Source: Clonostachys chloroleuca
Lineage: Eukaryota > Ascomycota > Sordariomycetes > Hypocreales > Bionectriaceae
Direction of reading: 5' to 3'
Length of the DNA: 64,000 nt
Assembly (NCBI GenBank): GCA_037952775.1
Contig: JBANAY010000003.1
Location: forward strand, 34,844,001 to 34,908,000
Shown here piece by piece: positions 37,355 to 48,990 of this stretch. The notes beneath the pieces were generated by a model, which was not told the DNA's origin, did not search any database, and saw only the letters and a program-made list of their open reading frames with translations. The position numbers and the translations under genes are program-made. Each line of letters starts with the position of its first letter. The first letter of the stretch is position 1.

Positions 37355-38145
37355 GGTCAGGATATCGTTTGAGAAGTCATTCACGGTATGGCGATGGAGA
37401 ATTGCATAGAAAAAAGCCGCTTTCGTATGTGGTGCGTGCTGATTTGATGCTCCACTAAGTCCACTCCGTTTAGCTTCCCCTCGATTCGATTACTCGTGAA
37501 GGAGAAACCTAGTAGAGATTATAATATGGCCACGATGATGGCGCCGTGCCGGATGTGGAACAACCTGGGGTAAGTGTTTAGGTTCAAATCATCCCCATGT
37601 AGTGGGAAGCGATCCTGGGATGTAGGAGAGCCGATGGGCGGAGTGTAGCAATGCATGCCGGCTGCCGGGCTTGAAAGGCGTGCTTTTGCCTCCACTGGAA
37701 TTCACTGATCATGGGCCAGTTGAAGGAAATCACGAGCCAGTAAGGGTGAATTAGGAAATATACTCTTCCATGGGATCAATCTACTGCCTCTCAAAGTTAA
37801 AAGAAGATTGCTCCCATGAGGAATTACTGAGTGGCTGGTTGGTGCATTCTGCTTCTCCCCCGGTTCGGGGATCGGTGCTCGGATATGATCCACACCGACG
37901 CCCTTGAGATGTCGACTTTGTACGTCATCGGCTACAAGGAACACTTTGGCCGGTGGGAGACCTGTGCGTTTTGAACCAGTCGGCTACCTACGGCCCAATG
38001 ATGCCAGCCGCCTCGGGCCCCCAAATCAACAAAATCAAGGTCGTATCGATTCAGGTTGGTAGAACAATCTAACCTGGCGGCTTGTTGAAATATTTGTGCA
38101 TTGGCTACCATATGAACGACTGGAGAATGTCCCATCGAGCATACC
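37355..38145. other. Intergenic region
   Basis: About 790 bases between two minus-strand genes, serving as promoter of the regulator and 3' flank of the membrane-protein gene. No motif stood out. Confidence 0.45.
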
Positions 38146-39988
38146 CTATTTCTGTAACTCGCCGTTAGCAGGGAGAGACATCCCGTCTTGCGATTCCCCC
38201 ATGCCCCATTCCTTAACCGTAGCTGCCTTTCTCTTCCCAGATCTATACAAAAGACTGACGAAAACCGCCATTGGGACGAGAGACAAAACATATACAATGA
38301 CGTCTACTGTTCGCATGATGGGGCCCTCATATTGCCCTTGGAAGTCTCCTTCACTCCTCAGCCCAATAGGCACGAACAGAAGCCGGTTCAACAAGAAATT
38401 GAGTAATCTGATGGCCAAGAAACCAAAAGAGAGGACACCGACAAATGCGAATATAGGAAGATAGTTAGGCCCGAGCACTACCGGTAGCTTTGTCACCGGA
38501 GTTTTGTTCCAATTCTGATCGATGAAGCCTCCATTGCGTCGTTCTGCAGCAAGTTTATCAACCAGCTTCATATTTTTCTGAGATATGATCGTCTTAATCT
38601 ATGCTCCTGAAGTTAGAGAAAGTGTCATGTTCTCTCAACGTATTGCTTGTTTTGGTTTGCTTTACCATCTTTCGCTGAATCTTCAGCCTGCTTTGGGTGT
38701 CAGCGACGAAGCTTTCCTGCCCTTCCAATTTCATGGCGAAAAAGTGCACAGTTGAGACAAGCTTTCTGTGGATCTTTTCAATCGCTTCGCGGCTTGAATC
38801 CTCTTGGTCGGTCGTCTCGTTAACATCAAACACTGAACACATATCCCAGAGTGTATCCAATGCTTCTTCGATCCCCTCTAGGATCACCCCATAATGCTCT
38901 GTTTTGCTTGACCTTGCGTCACTATAGCATTCGGCCATCTCCTGAACTAGAGCATCCATGTCGCATGGCATGGCAAGCAGCATCACTTCGCTACCAGAAC
39001 CTGCTTCCTGACATTGAGCAACGTGGTTTTCAAGTTGTTCGAGGCGCGCACGGGCGTCATAGCAAGATTGGGTCTTGTGGGGAGTCAACTGATAAGATAT
39101 TAAAAGAACCGGAAGCGAGATGGGATGCAGCATCTGCTGTGGTGATGCTCTCATCTGGGCGACTACTTCTGATAAATTGGACTTCGATGACCCCCTGAGG
39201 TATCCGCAAGTGAGTTTGGTTTGGAAAGAGTATGAGAGTATCATCTCACAAACCTGGGGTTCTCCGTTATCGTCTTCAAATGACTGGCGATGGGTCAAAG
39301 CTGTAGGCATGTGTCTGTTAACCTTAATATTTCATGACATTGTATGACCATCGAACGGGAATTGAAAACTTACCCAGATAAGAATCACCATCAATTCCGT
39401 CTTCGGCAGCCCAAAATGATGAACCAGCTATAGAGCCTGCATCGACACATCTCTTGTTTAGATGAAATGCATCGAACATCTCCCTATAGAGGTGTTTAGG
39501 AAGGGATATTGCGCGACTGGTAGGTGTGTCAAGGTGAACCTCATTCGCCTGTATTCTGATGTATCTCAGTGAGTGATCACGCGCCACTTCAAGACGTCGA
39601 ATGCAAAGGTAGATCTTACATCAGTCTAAGGCCGCCAATGCATTTCACAGTATTGCCCAAATGAACTGGTGGTTTAAATGCTCCCTATCGTGCATTCAGC
39701 CATTTAGCGCCACTAAACCGCATTTACCGCAGCGGCATCTCAAAGCTTACTCGACGGCATAGAAACTCGGATATGTTTTTTGAAAACAAATCATACTCTT
39801 TATAGGAGTTGTACGCTGGGTCCTTGATTATGTTGTAATATCTTAGAGCCAGGACTTGAAGAACGATTTGGAGGGGAGACAGTAAAGGCCGCGGCACAAA
39901 CCGTGTAATTGAAAATCTCGAGGCCAGTCGAATCCTCAGGAAACTCCTGGCATTGCTCCAAAAAGCTATTAAACACATGGTCTTCCAT
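38146..39988 (-). CDS. CorA-like fungal membrane protein
   Basis: A frame-consistent chain of six exons (39988-39898, 39854-39751, 39684-39620, 39564-39374, 39300-38666, 38598-38146) gives about 512 residues. The middle part is typical of fungal CorA-like proteins: SFWAAEDGIDGDSYL, a long helical region starting HPISLPVLLISYQLT, HFFAMKLEGQESFVADTQSR, and the segment IISQKNMKLVDKLAAERR that precedes the membrane part. Two hydrophobic helices follow (IFAFVGVLSFGFLAIRLLNF and VDVIVYVLSLVPMAVFVSLL). True CorA channels carry Mg2+ and have GMN between the helices; that motif is absent here, so transport of Mg2+ is not implied. The 5' end is uncertain: further exons above 39988 are possible, since the frame at 39969-40352 stays open without an ATG. 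Confidence 0.6.
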
Positions 39989-40821
39989 GTTGAGCCGGTG
40001 GAAGAACCGACCAGGGCCGCAATGAAGTCGAGAAATAAGCGAATGGGCGGGCCACGAAAGGATTGAGAGCACGGAAAAGGATTAAGATGTTGAGAAGTCG
40101 CAGGCATAATACATAATCACACATTAACAACTCATAAATATCGCTTCCAGATGAAATCATGGAATCATTGGCTGCCTCGGAGAGCATGAATAGGGGTTCT
40201 CCACGTCTGCAGGCAGCATTTATGCGCGTGACGTGGACACACATAACCGACCTCCGACTCCTGCTGCAAATTCTGACTAGCTTTTCTAATAGAGACATAT
40301 TTCCACTACGGAGAAGATACGTAGTTCTTACGGCAATTGAAGATGGCGGCACTAGCTTTTATTCAAGTGGTGAAGCCTGGACATTGGGTCTCTACCCGAA
40401 TAAGTATTCAAGAACGACCCTTTGTTGACTTGCATGATGCAACACCTTGACAGTCCCGCTAGCGGTTAATAATGTATGTACTAAGGCCGAATGTCCAAAT
40501 ATACTCAGTTGCTAAATATTATACCAATGACATACAGAGGCTGTTCTCATTGGACTAGACAAGATTTCTGTGTACGCGAGCTCTTTCGCCTTCCTGATGT
40601 TTTGAAAGGTTGATCATCAGGAGAAATGGCTTTAGAACTATTTACTCTTCTACAGAAAACTCGGTTCTACGACCAGTACAAGGAAGGACTGCTGAAATTA
40701 AAAGCAAAACCAAGTTGTCTCAAGAGGCTGATTCATAAATGCACGTTTGTGGCCAAGCACTTTTGAGAGTTACCGCACTATCCAAAGACGGAAGAATATG
40801 CACCCGCAACTGCGTACAGAC
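39989..40821. other. Intergenic region, possible 5' part of the CorA-like gene
   Basis: Open minus-strand frames at 39969-40352 may hold additional 5' exons of the preceding gene, but no ATG plus splice chain could be fixed. 40430-40820 is AT-rich and empty. Confidence 0.35.
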
Positions 40822-41439
40822 CTATTTGAGCTCCTCAAAAACTCTTGGGAGAGTGAGCTCCTCCTTGCTGTCTGAAGCCGTCGTGCTACACGGTCCATGC
40901 TTTATGACCCGGTGAGCAGGTGCCACGCCATCCTTGAATGGGATTTGCAACGCAATTGCCGGAATATCCGAAGGGTACTCGGTGTAATGGCCAACTCCCA
41001 CAGTATCGACAGCTACTATCAGCCCATTTTCGCCGTCTCTAATCCATAACTCGTCATCGCCCTCTGGCAGGGTGATATGGGCTGATCCCGAGAGCAAAGC
41101 GAAAAACCTCAACTGAAATTAGTGATTGCTTCTGGATAGATAGCTGCTTGGGTAGGGGAGTACTTACATCGGATGGGGTGGTTTGTGAAGGCCCTCTCCA
41201 GACCTGGGTGGTAGGATGACATAGGAGATATTGGACACGTCTGCAAGGCCATTGACGGCCGACCCTACCGTCGGATATTCAGTAAAGGCATTGGAAAATT
41301 CCCAGCATTCAAACGCGGCATTTTGGTCCTTGTCCGATACGACTGCCGTGAGCTGGAGGTGATGTTCTGAGGTAGCAGAACGAACAAAAGCAACGCCCAG
41401 CATGAGCACGGCCAGTGAGCGAATCTGAAACGAGCCCAT
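40822..41439 (-). CDS. Secreted cupin-like protein
   Basis: Two exons (41439-41168, 41107-40822) join in frame to 185 residues. The N-terminus MGSFQIRSLAVLMLGVAFVRS is a good signal peptide. The body has the feel of a small cupin barrel: LHKPPHPMFFALLSGSAHIT resembles the H-x-n-SG-x metal-side motif, followed by LWIRDGENGLIVAVDTVGVG and HYTEYPSD. This order (His, SG, DG, GH) is common in small secreted cupin-fold proteins of Aspergillus-type fungi, whose function is mostly unknown. The acceptor TTGAG was chosen over TTTCAG because only it avoids a stop. The next gene upstream, the 2-oxoglutarate oxygenase, is on the same strand. Confidence 0.7.
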
Positions 41440-42216
41440 TTTTGGAACTTTGGTAGAAAGTGTAGTGCAGTCTTGGACTTTGCTTGGAATAGTAGCGGTA
41501 TGCTTTTGACCTGTGTAGGTGAGATCATGGAATGGAAGAGCTCCGACAACGGAAGCTTACGCGGTGTCATAATAGGTAAGCGAGAGGGGAGAGGTAGACG
41601 GTTAAAGCCCGGTGGGATGGCTGAACCGAGGCAATCAACATCTCGAATAAGGAAGTGCTGGGGTTGTTAAAGGCAATGTGGAAACGATTTTCGATCTCTT
41701 ACTTGGCTTATGGATTTAGTCACAGAGAAAAAGAAATGAACTAAGGAGCCGCCGGCATGTCCGGCTTCAAATGAGATTGATCTTCTGGTTATATGGTCTT
41801 CAAAACTTAAAGCAATCTGGTCTAGAGAACATTAGATTCCCTCTAGGCAGCATGATCACCCAGAATTAAAACACAATTAGACTAGCACGCAAGTCAAGTC
41901 AAGTAGTGGAATAAAACAGTTGAGTTGGCAACGCCACAGAGATATTTTCGAGACCATATGCTGTAGTTAACAGAAGTGTAAGTATAGAGAGCCCAGAATA
42001 TACTCTATAGAATATTACGGTGAGTTGACAACCTTGGATCCTGTCAGGCAAAGTAGTAAACTACGTCAAAGAATACTTAAAGTTTTTGATTCCACATGAT
42101 AAACACCGGCGAGTTGTAGGGAAGAGTAATTATAAAAGGTATCACGGTCAGATTTTGCTCATTTCATCATCAGATACGTCGCTATGAATATCAGAGACTC
42201 CCATCGTTCACCCAAT
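41440..42216. other. Intergenic region
   Basis: About 780 bases, AT-rich, separating two same-strand genes. Nothing recognisable. Confidence 0.45.
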
Positions 42217-43305
42217 CTAGATAAGCTCCCCAATCCAGGCATCAATGAAATCCCTCTGCTGGGCGAGCCACTGTTTCATCTCGTCGGCATCAAAATCACG
42301 GCCGTACCGCTTATGCTCCATAATCTTCTTGAATTGGTGACGAGAGCGAGCCTCAATGACATCCAATCTGTATCTTGAGTATTGGTAGTAGAGATCCTCC
42401 TTATGGCTGATGGGACGGGAGCCAGTAAGGATGAGCTCGTCGGTAACGAGGGGGTCCTTGGGGCGAAATGCCGTGACGATAGCGATGCGTTCGGGGATTC
42501 CCTCGGCAGTGAGAGCAGCGTGCTCGATATAACGGCCTTGCATGATACATGAGGTGCCCATGCTGGGCCCACGAACCTTCATAATACCACCAGTACCCAT
42601 ACGCATGGCTGTTTCGCCTCCGGTCATGCCAGTGCAGTCGGAAAGCATCGTGACGCAAACAAATGGGAAGCTGTCGTGATGCCAGGAGAATGCAGATTTC
42701 TCAGTGCGGTTGGCATCAACCTGGCCATCCTCAAACCAAACATTGGTATGGCCAGTCTCCCAATCAGATGCGGGTACAAGATCAAGACCGGCAAGGTCAG
42801 ATATTACGCGGAGAAATTCGGGACTGTTATAGGCATCGAAAATAAAAGGGGCGAGCCTTAATGGGGTTAGTATAAGTGAGCTTCTATGGCCGGAACTAGG
42901 CTACGTGAGATTGCACACTTACTTGGGACCGTAGCCACGGATCATGTTGGAAGCGAAAGCGGAAGCAAACTGATAATTTTCAAGAACCTCGGGGCTGAAG
43001 ATCTCGGCTCGCATCTGCTTGATTGCTTCTGGGGTAAAGAGGTTAAAGGGTTCTGAGGCAGCGGTGTTGGATATACCCTCTCCGGCAAGTCCGATTTCTT
43101 CCATAGTGTAAAGCTTGGAGGGTTTCCTGAAGTTGAGGTGCTTCGTGGCATCGAATTGGATATGCTGACGTGCTAGACCTTCGTTGACCATGTATTGAGG
43201 AAGCTTCTTGGTAGGTCGAATAGGGTTGGCGTTCGTGGGCCCGACTACTTTGGGTGGTGCTTTACGCACGATAGTTGTGGGTGTTACTTGAATAACGGCG
43301 GGCAT
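42217..43305 (-). CDS. Fe(II)/2-oxoglutarate-dependent oxygenase-like protein (GA4-desaturase-like)
   Basis: Two exons (43305-42923, 42856-42217) with a perfect TACTAAC branch point join to 340 residues. The double-stranded beta-helix iron site is visible: H187-x-D189 in FSWHHDSFPFVCVTMLSD and the distal H240 in MQGRYIEHAAL. A candidate 2-oxoglutarate-binding Arg lies in PERIAIVTAFRPKDP. MTGGETAMRMGTGG between them is typical of the fungal family often labelled GA4 desaturase-like. These enzymes hydroxylate or desaturate small molecules using O2 and 2-oxoglutarate. Gibberellin itself is not implied, because the family is broad and no terpene genes are nearby. The ATG at 43305 is the first in frame and a TATAAAG lies 150 bases upstream. 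The secreted cupin-like gene follows on the same strand. Confidence 0.82.
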
Positions 43306-45052
43306 TCTAGTTTGTGTACGGCAAAATTGCTAGGGATGTGTTTTGACGTGTTTAGAAAGTTGGTGGAGGCAACGCTGGACTTCAGTATTGGATCTAATGC
43401 TTGATGCTGGACATGGCTATATGAGCAATGTTGTCCTGAAGAGAAGAGGTTATCTCTTTATATTCATCACGCTTACCTGATGGGTTTCGATGACAAGCAC
43501 TACCCCGGGTTCCGTTCAAGCTCCACAACTCTGACTTCCGGGAGCTCTAGCCCAGCCTGGTTATCTCCATGAGAACTACAGTGGTACAGGGATCGGATGA
43601 TACGAGCTTGCTTATCACACCAATTCATATGCTAGATGGACGAATGGCTGTTCCCAATCTATGTAAACACCTAAGATAAACTCCACGAGACCTGTAACAG
43701 GATGTCAGGCGGGTCCGTACCTGCCGAGTGTTGCTTTGCTTTGAATCGGTGAAGAAGCCCTATCAGGAGTCACCAGGACATCCCCTCCCTACCCACATGA
43801 CCTCTCACAGGGGACAAGACTCGCTCATGCATATCCAAATCGAGGCCTTGAATTAATTCTCTAATAGTTATTCAAACGACATATTGTGCATGAGCACTCA
43901 CGTGATCGGGCAACCCTTACGCCACCTCTCCGACGAGCTCAGCCCGCCGGCCGTGGATAGATGCTGAAATCCGATGGTGCTTGTTAAAACCAGCTACTTT
44001 CATAATTATGGTGACGAAGTCAGATACTAAAAGCACTCCAAACAGTCAATTTTAGAACGATTGATTTAGGTATCAATTTATGAGCTCGCCTTGGACTTGG
44101 CCTGGCGCAGTGAAGCCATGGTGATCCGAGGCGGCATCTACGGAGTTGAAGCCGGGCAAGCAAACCTCATGTCTGAAACTATTCCAAATTTGTCCACAAT
44201 CCTGAGAGCCACCCATATCTAGCTAAGTTCTCTGCGCGTGACACGATTATGCGCTATTGAAATCCAGAGTCGTATTTGCTCTTATCTAATAGAGGGTTGG
44301 GCATCGACGCAGTTGACTAAACCCTATCATGCACAGATGGGGATGGTTTCAACGATGGTAAAGTAACACGTCTGGTTGGTGATGTCGTTATCAATAAAAT
44401 AACTGGACGACGCTCAAATAAATCAGAGCCTACGCCTTCTCCATGACTTTCTTAAATGGTTTCAATTGTTGACTCTGTCTTCAACTACTAGAGTGTGCTA
44501 CCAAAGAGATGTCTCAGTTTCCGAAATATCTTCTCCTCTTGTGATCAGTGATATAAGAATCATACATGTTTCTCTTCTGGCTCACAGGGAAAGGCAATGC
44601 GTTTGAAAAAATAGGCATTGGAACAGTAGTGGTTGAAGGAGCGACCACGATCGGAAGTTCGATCCGAGGGAGATAAGAGCAGGCACAGACAAAGCGAAGA
44701 TATGTTCCTCCTGGCAAGTTGAACCGCCCGCAAATCTCGGCCTATTTCCCGGGCTTGCTGAATCATCATAGCCGCCAAGTTGTGAACTGTCTACAGATGA
44801 GTTATCTAGGGAAGACACTACAGTAGAAATTGTTTCGACTCAGATTCTCTCACCCTAGGACAGTACAGTCTACAGAATAGATCGATATGCAATCGCCCAC
44901 GGATCATTGCGGATGGTATACAAGGCATTGATACAGATGAATAAGTATGGAGTGTAAGCAGGAGCAAGGTACGCGTGGATCGGAAGAAAACTATGAATCC
45001 AAGCACTGGGATCATTTACAAACTCTACTAATGATCCCTCCATATGCAGTAA
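43306..45052. other. Intergenic region without supported genes
   Basis: 1.7 kb, mostly AT-leaning. Short frames only; nothing recognised apart from the TATA candidate near 43460. Confidence 0.45.
43454..43462 (-). promoter_or_regulatory. TATA-box candidate for the oxygenase gene
   Basis: TATAAAGAG on the minus strand, 149 bases upstream of the ATG at 43305. Confidence 0.4.
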
Positions 45053-45673
45053 CTATGTGCACCCGCATCCACAAGCCTTACAACTCTTGCCCTTCTGGGC
45101 CTTTCCACACCTGGCGTTCTTGTTGTTATAAGACCACTCGCAATCCTGCCAGCGGCCACACGGCGTCCATTTTCCATTGCCGCCGTTGTACGCCAACCAA
45201 CACCATGGCTTGTGGTGCCATGGCTGCAGAACTTGCTCGAGATGAACATTGCAGTTTCTCCAGCACCAGCCCTTTGTGCATCCATAATCGTAGTCCGCGC
45301 CAGTTCCACGACCTGTCGTACCTGGGCAGAACTCACCGCCTGACCACTTTTGTCTGACCTCCAGCCCGGTTGACTCTCGGGGGCTAGTATCCTCGGGGAT
45401 CTCATCGGGGTTGAACACTTCCCCCGTGGAGCTCTCGAGGAGTTCGGGCGTTGCAGAAGTGTTTTCGAGGGAGCTGCCAATATCAAGGTCGGCAGGGTGG
45501 TCTCTGCACTTGCGAAGCGCATTGATGTCTGTACCCTCTGGGAGGTCATTCAGGTCCCATTCCTGGACGCCGAGGGGGCCGCATTCAGCTTCGGCAGCGG
45601 CGAGCTCAGCGTCCAAGGGCGTGCAGAGCGCTGGAGCGGCAATCAAGCCAAGGAGGGCAAGAGAAGGTCTCAT
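45053..45673 (-). CDS. Small secreted cysteine-rich protein with acidic pro-region
   Basis: A single exon of 206 codons from ATG at 45673. MRPSLALLGLIAAPALC is a signal peptide. Residues about 18-105 are acidic and include ECGPLGVQEWDLNDLPEG and RKCRDHP, a CGPLGV...RKC-x-HP pattern shared by many small secreted proteins of plant-associated fungi. The C-terminal half is rich in Trp, Gly and Cys (GCTKGWCWRNC, WTPCGRWQDCEW, ending KSCKACGCGCT), with twelve cysteines after about residue 115, so it is probably a disulfide-stabilised mature domain released by processing. Effector-like or antimicrobial roles are possible; nothing in the sequence decides. An in-frame extension upstream to 45919 lacks a sensible start and the signal peptide fixes the ATG. 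A TATATTAA lies about 100 bases upstream. Confidence 0.8.
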   Translation of the reverse strand: MRPSLALLGLIAAPALCTPLDAELAAAEAECGPLGVQEWDLNDLPEGTDINALRKCRDHPADLDIGSSLENTSATPELLESSTGEVFNPDEIPEDTSPRESTGLEVRQKWSGGEFCPGTTGRGTGADYDYGCTKGWCWRNCNVHLEQVLQPWHHKPWCWLAYNGGNGKWTPCGRWQDCEWSYNNKNARCGKAQKGKSCKACGCGCT

Positions 45674-46275
45674 TGTATAGACGATTGAATATCTTGAGTT
45701 TTTTATTTTGGTATTTGTAGATAGGCTGAGTAGTGAGCTTATTGACATAGAGATCGGACGCCCTTTGCATTTAATATAGATGGGCTCTTGAGGAAAATGG
45801 AAGAGGCATTGTCCATGCGTAGCTGCCATGCATCCTTCGCTTAGTATCGAAGCTCGGAGAAGGACTTGTTTGGCAACAGGCCGACATTTCAGCAGCGTAT
45901 AGACAGGGGAAGCGTACAAGCAATGCTTCTAGAGCAACAATATTGGAAGGATATCTCATTTCAGATATTCGTATTGTGATTTACCGCTCTTTTGAATGCA
46001 TCTAGAATCATTAAGGTTGTCATTGATTTAATACTTCGTCGGACAGTTCCTATTGTAGGTGTACCCGAGCGGGAAAGAAATTAACCCAGCCCCCACAACC
46101 CGGCGAGACAGAGCTGGTGTTGCAGGCACAGGCTCATGACCTTGAGTATCGCGAGCCCGTACGTTAGTCGCTACATGACGGTAATTCAAAATCGGATGTC
46201 CGCTCGAGGATATTGCGATGTGTACAGGACTTCTCACAACCAAACTCGATCGGAAAGTCTTAGGCTTCTACGTCC
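45674..46275. other. Intergenic region
   Basis: 600 bases holding the promoter of the secreted protein and unassigned DNA. Possible further debris of the oxidase relic beyond 46000 could not be aligned by eye. Confidence 0.4.
45771..45778 (-). promoter_or_regulatory. TATA-box candidate for the secreted Cys-rich protein
   Basis: TATATTAA on the minus strand, 98 bases upstream of the ATG at 45673. Confidence 0.35.
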
Positions 46276-46688
46276 ATGTCTACGTCCACGAGTCTAATAA
46301 ATACCTTCATATGCAGATTCAATCCTTCTAGATGCACCCAGGTCATTACTCCCGGTATGCGGGCCGATATAAGCGCTCGAGCTGGTACTATATTGGGTCT
46401 TCCTAGTTCATTGGAGCCTCTGTTCCCTTGCCCGCCATACGCTGGACAAACGCTTCTCATGATGAAACCATCCAGTCGTGGCGAAGACTATCTTATTGGC
46501 CGGACCTAAAGCTAGGAAATCGGAGGTTCTCCGACATGTGTCTTCACATGAACTATGTTGATCAGGGCCAAGATCTAGTATCTGGCTACGGCTCGGAGAA
46601 CATCAAGTACATGAAACGGGTGTTGCAGAAATTTGACCCAGACGGTGTTTTCTCGAGCCTCCACTCTGCAGGCTTTAAGATTTTTTGA
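46276..46688 (+). pseudogene. Berberine-bridge (BBE) FAD-linked oxidase, C-terminal relic
   Basis: From 46428 to the TGA at 46686 the frame reads PAIRWTNASHDETIQSW, then DMCLHMNYVDQGQDLVSGYG, then SENIKYMKRVLQKFDPDGVF. This is the C-terminal BBE segment of FAD-linked oxidases, where family members have (N/L)NYADxxQDPxxSYG...FDPxGVF. The preceding piece (ARAGTILGLPSS at about 46360-46410) fits the family only in another frame, and no FAD-binding N-terminal domain is present upstream. It is therefore a frameshifted and truncated remnant. Confidence 0.65.
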
Positions 46689-47214
46689 GGGCGATTGCAA
46701 GTACGGAGTAGACAGTAGTGAATTTGAAGATAACTCAAATGGCCTCTTTAAAAATTTATCAATGTGTCTGATTTCTACCCTCCTGGTACAGTTGACTCCC
46801 CTTGTTTTCTCGTGTTCGGATTCATCCGTCTGGTCCATATCACCGTATCTCGTCGTGACCGGCTGGTTAAGCTCTCCACCAGATTACTATCAGTAGAGCA
46901 TAATATGTAGAATAACAGATGCGAATGCGTTTCTAATCCTATGGCAGGATTTCTAAAGAAGTACCAAAAGCTACGAGGGAAAGGTCCTCAGAAGGCAGTG
47001 AAGACCACACAAATTTTTTCGGTTGACACATGACATTTCCCGTAGACTTGCATGCCATTTCGCATAGACTTACGGAATTAGAACTAGCCTCGGCTACTTG
47101 TGGATTCTGAACTATGATTTACGCTTAGACTAATCGGCTTCGACAAGCAAAGGTTCCGTAAAACCCCTGCTCGCAGCAGAATCTCGCGCCCAGCACACAA
47201 ATTCCAACGCCGCA
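46689..47214. other. Intergenic region
   Basis: 520 bases between two relics. No feature recognised. Confidence 0.4.
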
Positions 47215-47690
47215 TCACACAGCCAAATGATACCCAAATGGGTAATTAAATAGACAGATAGCTTGGCCTCCGATTTTTAGTTGAATTACATCAATGATTA
47301 GTGTACCACCCTTACGCCGCGATAACTGCTTCAAGCCTCTGATCCATTTATCGTACGAGCTTTCGCAACAGCTCGGTTTCAAAGTCCTCCCAAACAGCCA
47401 CAGCAACTTCGGAGAGCCTTTGAAATGATATATTGTTCTTCAATATATCAGAAAGTTCAGAATAATACTCATTTATACGGCCTTGTAGGACAAACCATGA
47501 ATTTTATTTTCAATAGGATTGAGATCAGAGCTCTGCGGTGGCCAGCCATTCATCCTCTAATGCCCACCCACGCAGCTAATTTTGGATTATTTGAGCCGTA
47601 TGAGTATATTCTTCATCTTGAAGGAACATCATTGCAGGTGACATGGTCTTTACAGGTCTAGAAGCGCATATTCGGCCCATCAATCTAAGT
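47215..47690 (-). mobile_element. Degenerate Tc1/mariner-type transposase relic
   Basis: Minus-strand translation across frames recovers the end of a DDE transposase. FLQDEEYTHTAQIIQN near 47630 matches the QDxAxxHTA region holding the second catalytic Asp. A one-base shift lower, SSDLNPIENKI near 47530 is the PDLNPIE(N) motif. The tail LLWLFGRTLKPSCCESSYDK, then WIRGLKQLSRRKGG matches the W-x2-L-x18-R-x4-GG end. Several stops and shifts interrupt it, so it is dead. I did not find terminal inverted repeats or the first catalytic Asp. Confidence 0.65.
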
Positions 47691-48406
47691 GACCCTACAA
47701 TGCCCTTTAGGAACCTCGCCGAGGCTGACTCCCTGCTTGACTGAATCGACGAAATTTACAAAGACTTTTTGCTCTGTTATCGACTGAGAACAAACAAAAG
47801 TGGACCATCCACTAAACTCATAAAGCTTGAACCTGTGGGCGCAGCTGAAGCCGCCTTGTGCGTCTGTCGAACAGCATTTGCAGTATGGAGTTTTAGGCAT
47901 AATCTGACCAAGAATCACGAAAGATACATGAAGCCGACCATGGAGGAGAAACTAGAAGTTGCTACCCTTGATCTTCATGAGGCAATTTGCAAAGTGGCAT
48001 ACATAGACGATGACTTTCTGGCTAATACTTTTCAAATCATGGTTGGGGCTCGAACACAAAACATAGTATTATGGATGGTATGCCTTGGGGGTAACACAAT
48101 TGGCAGCCAAATTGGGTCTCGGGGATCCTAATCCGCTGCGTTCATAAATTAGCATTCTACTTTGAAGAATATTCTAATAATTAAAAGGGCGTGAACAAAG
48201 TATTGCATTCAGCACTGAAGCGTAGACAGTGCAAGTATGATGGGCATTGTCAATTCGAAAAGAACCAGATCGTGGACTTGGTTACAAATAAGTCTCAAGA
48301 TTGAATCGTCATCCTTCTTATCCACTTCGTGAAATGCTTGGCTTCAAGCCGGGAACCAACAGGACTTAGCTAGCTTCATTGTCTGCCTGCTTGGCGTTTT
48401 ACGTTA
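47691..48406. other. Flank of the transposase relic
   Basis: About 700 bases that may contain further eroded transposon sequence (GRICASRPVKTM is in phase with the relic just above 47640). A 120-codon plus-strand frame at 47769-48131 has no recognised domain and is probably non-coding. Confidence 0.35.
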
Positions 48407-48990
48407 TTGCTGCAAGATGATATTGTCGATCCCCATCAGCAAATTCAGGTGGCCATTAACTCCTCGAATGGGGTCGAGACAATAATTGCCTGGGCGCAAT
48501 GGGTGTGTTACGATGCCGAGGAGGTCGCTGTTAAGCCGACGTACCTAGATGAGCAGTACTGGGTGGAAGGCTCCGTCGCCAAGAGTCCAGAGATGGAGTA
48601 CGAATTGTCCCCTGACGTGGAACCTTCCACTGTGCTTCACTATCTCATAGAGCAATGGGGCCACCCACGCTCGGAAACGCTCCGAGAGACCATTGGTGTA
48701 AGATTTCTTCGGCCCTCAACAGAATACTGAGTTGTAACTGACCATGTGAAGATCTTGAAATTGTTGCTACAGACCCCAAGCATCAGCGTCGAGGTGCTGG
48801 ATCCTTTCTTCTTCAGGAAGGCCTGATTCGAGTTGATGAAATGGGGCTGGAGGTGTATCTGGAGGGAAGCCCCATGGCAGTGCCACTATACAAGAGGTTC
48901 GGATTCGAGAAAAAGGCATCAATCTCGTTGACATCCCCAGTTCAAAGACGTCAGCAGATCATCATGCTCCGAGAGCCTGTGCAGGAATAA
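48407..48990 (+). pseudogene. GNAT N-acetyltransferase lacking its N-terminus
   Basis: Two pieces, 48407-48695 and 48752-48990, join in frame through a GTGTAA donor and a GAAG acceptor. The result contains the acetyl-CoA-binding core of GNAT enzymes: LEIVATDPKHQRRGAGSFLL (motif A with the Q/R-x-x-G-x-G/A loop) and VPLYKRFGFEKKASI (motif B). The upstream part (IQVAINSSNGVETIIAWAQW) fits strand beta 2-4. No ATG or N-terminal helix precedes it, since the frame begins after non-ATG codons, so the 5' part is lost or in an exon I cannot see. GNATs transfer acetyl groups to amines; the substrate is unknown. Confidence 0.6.
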
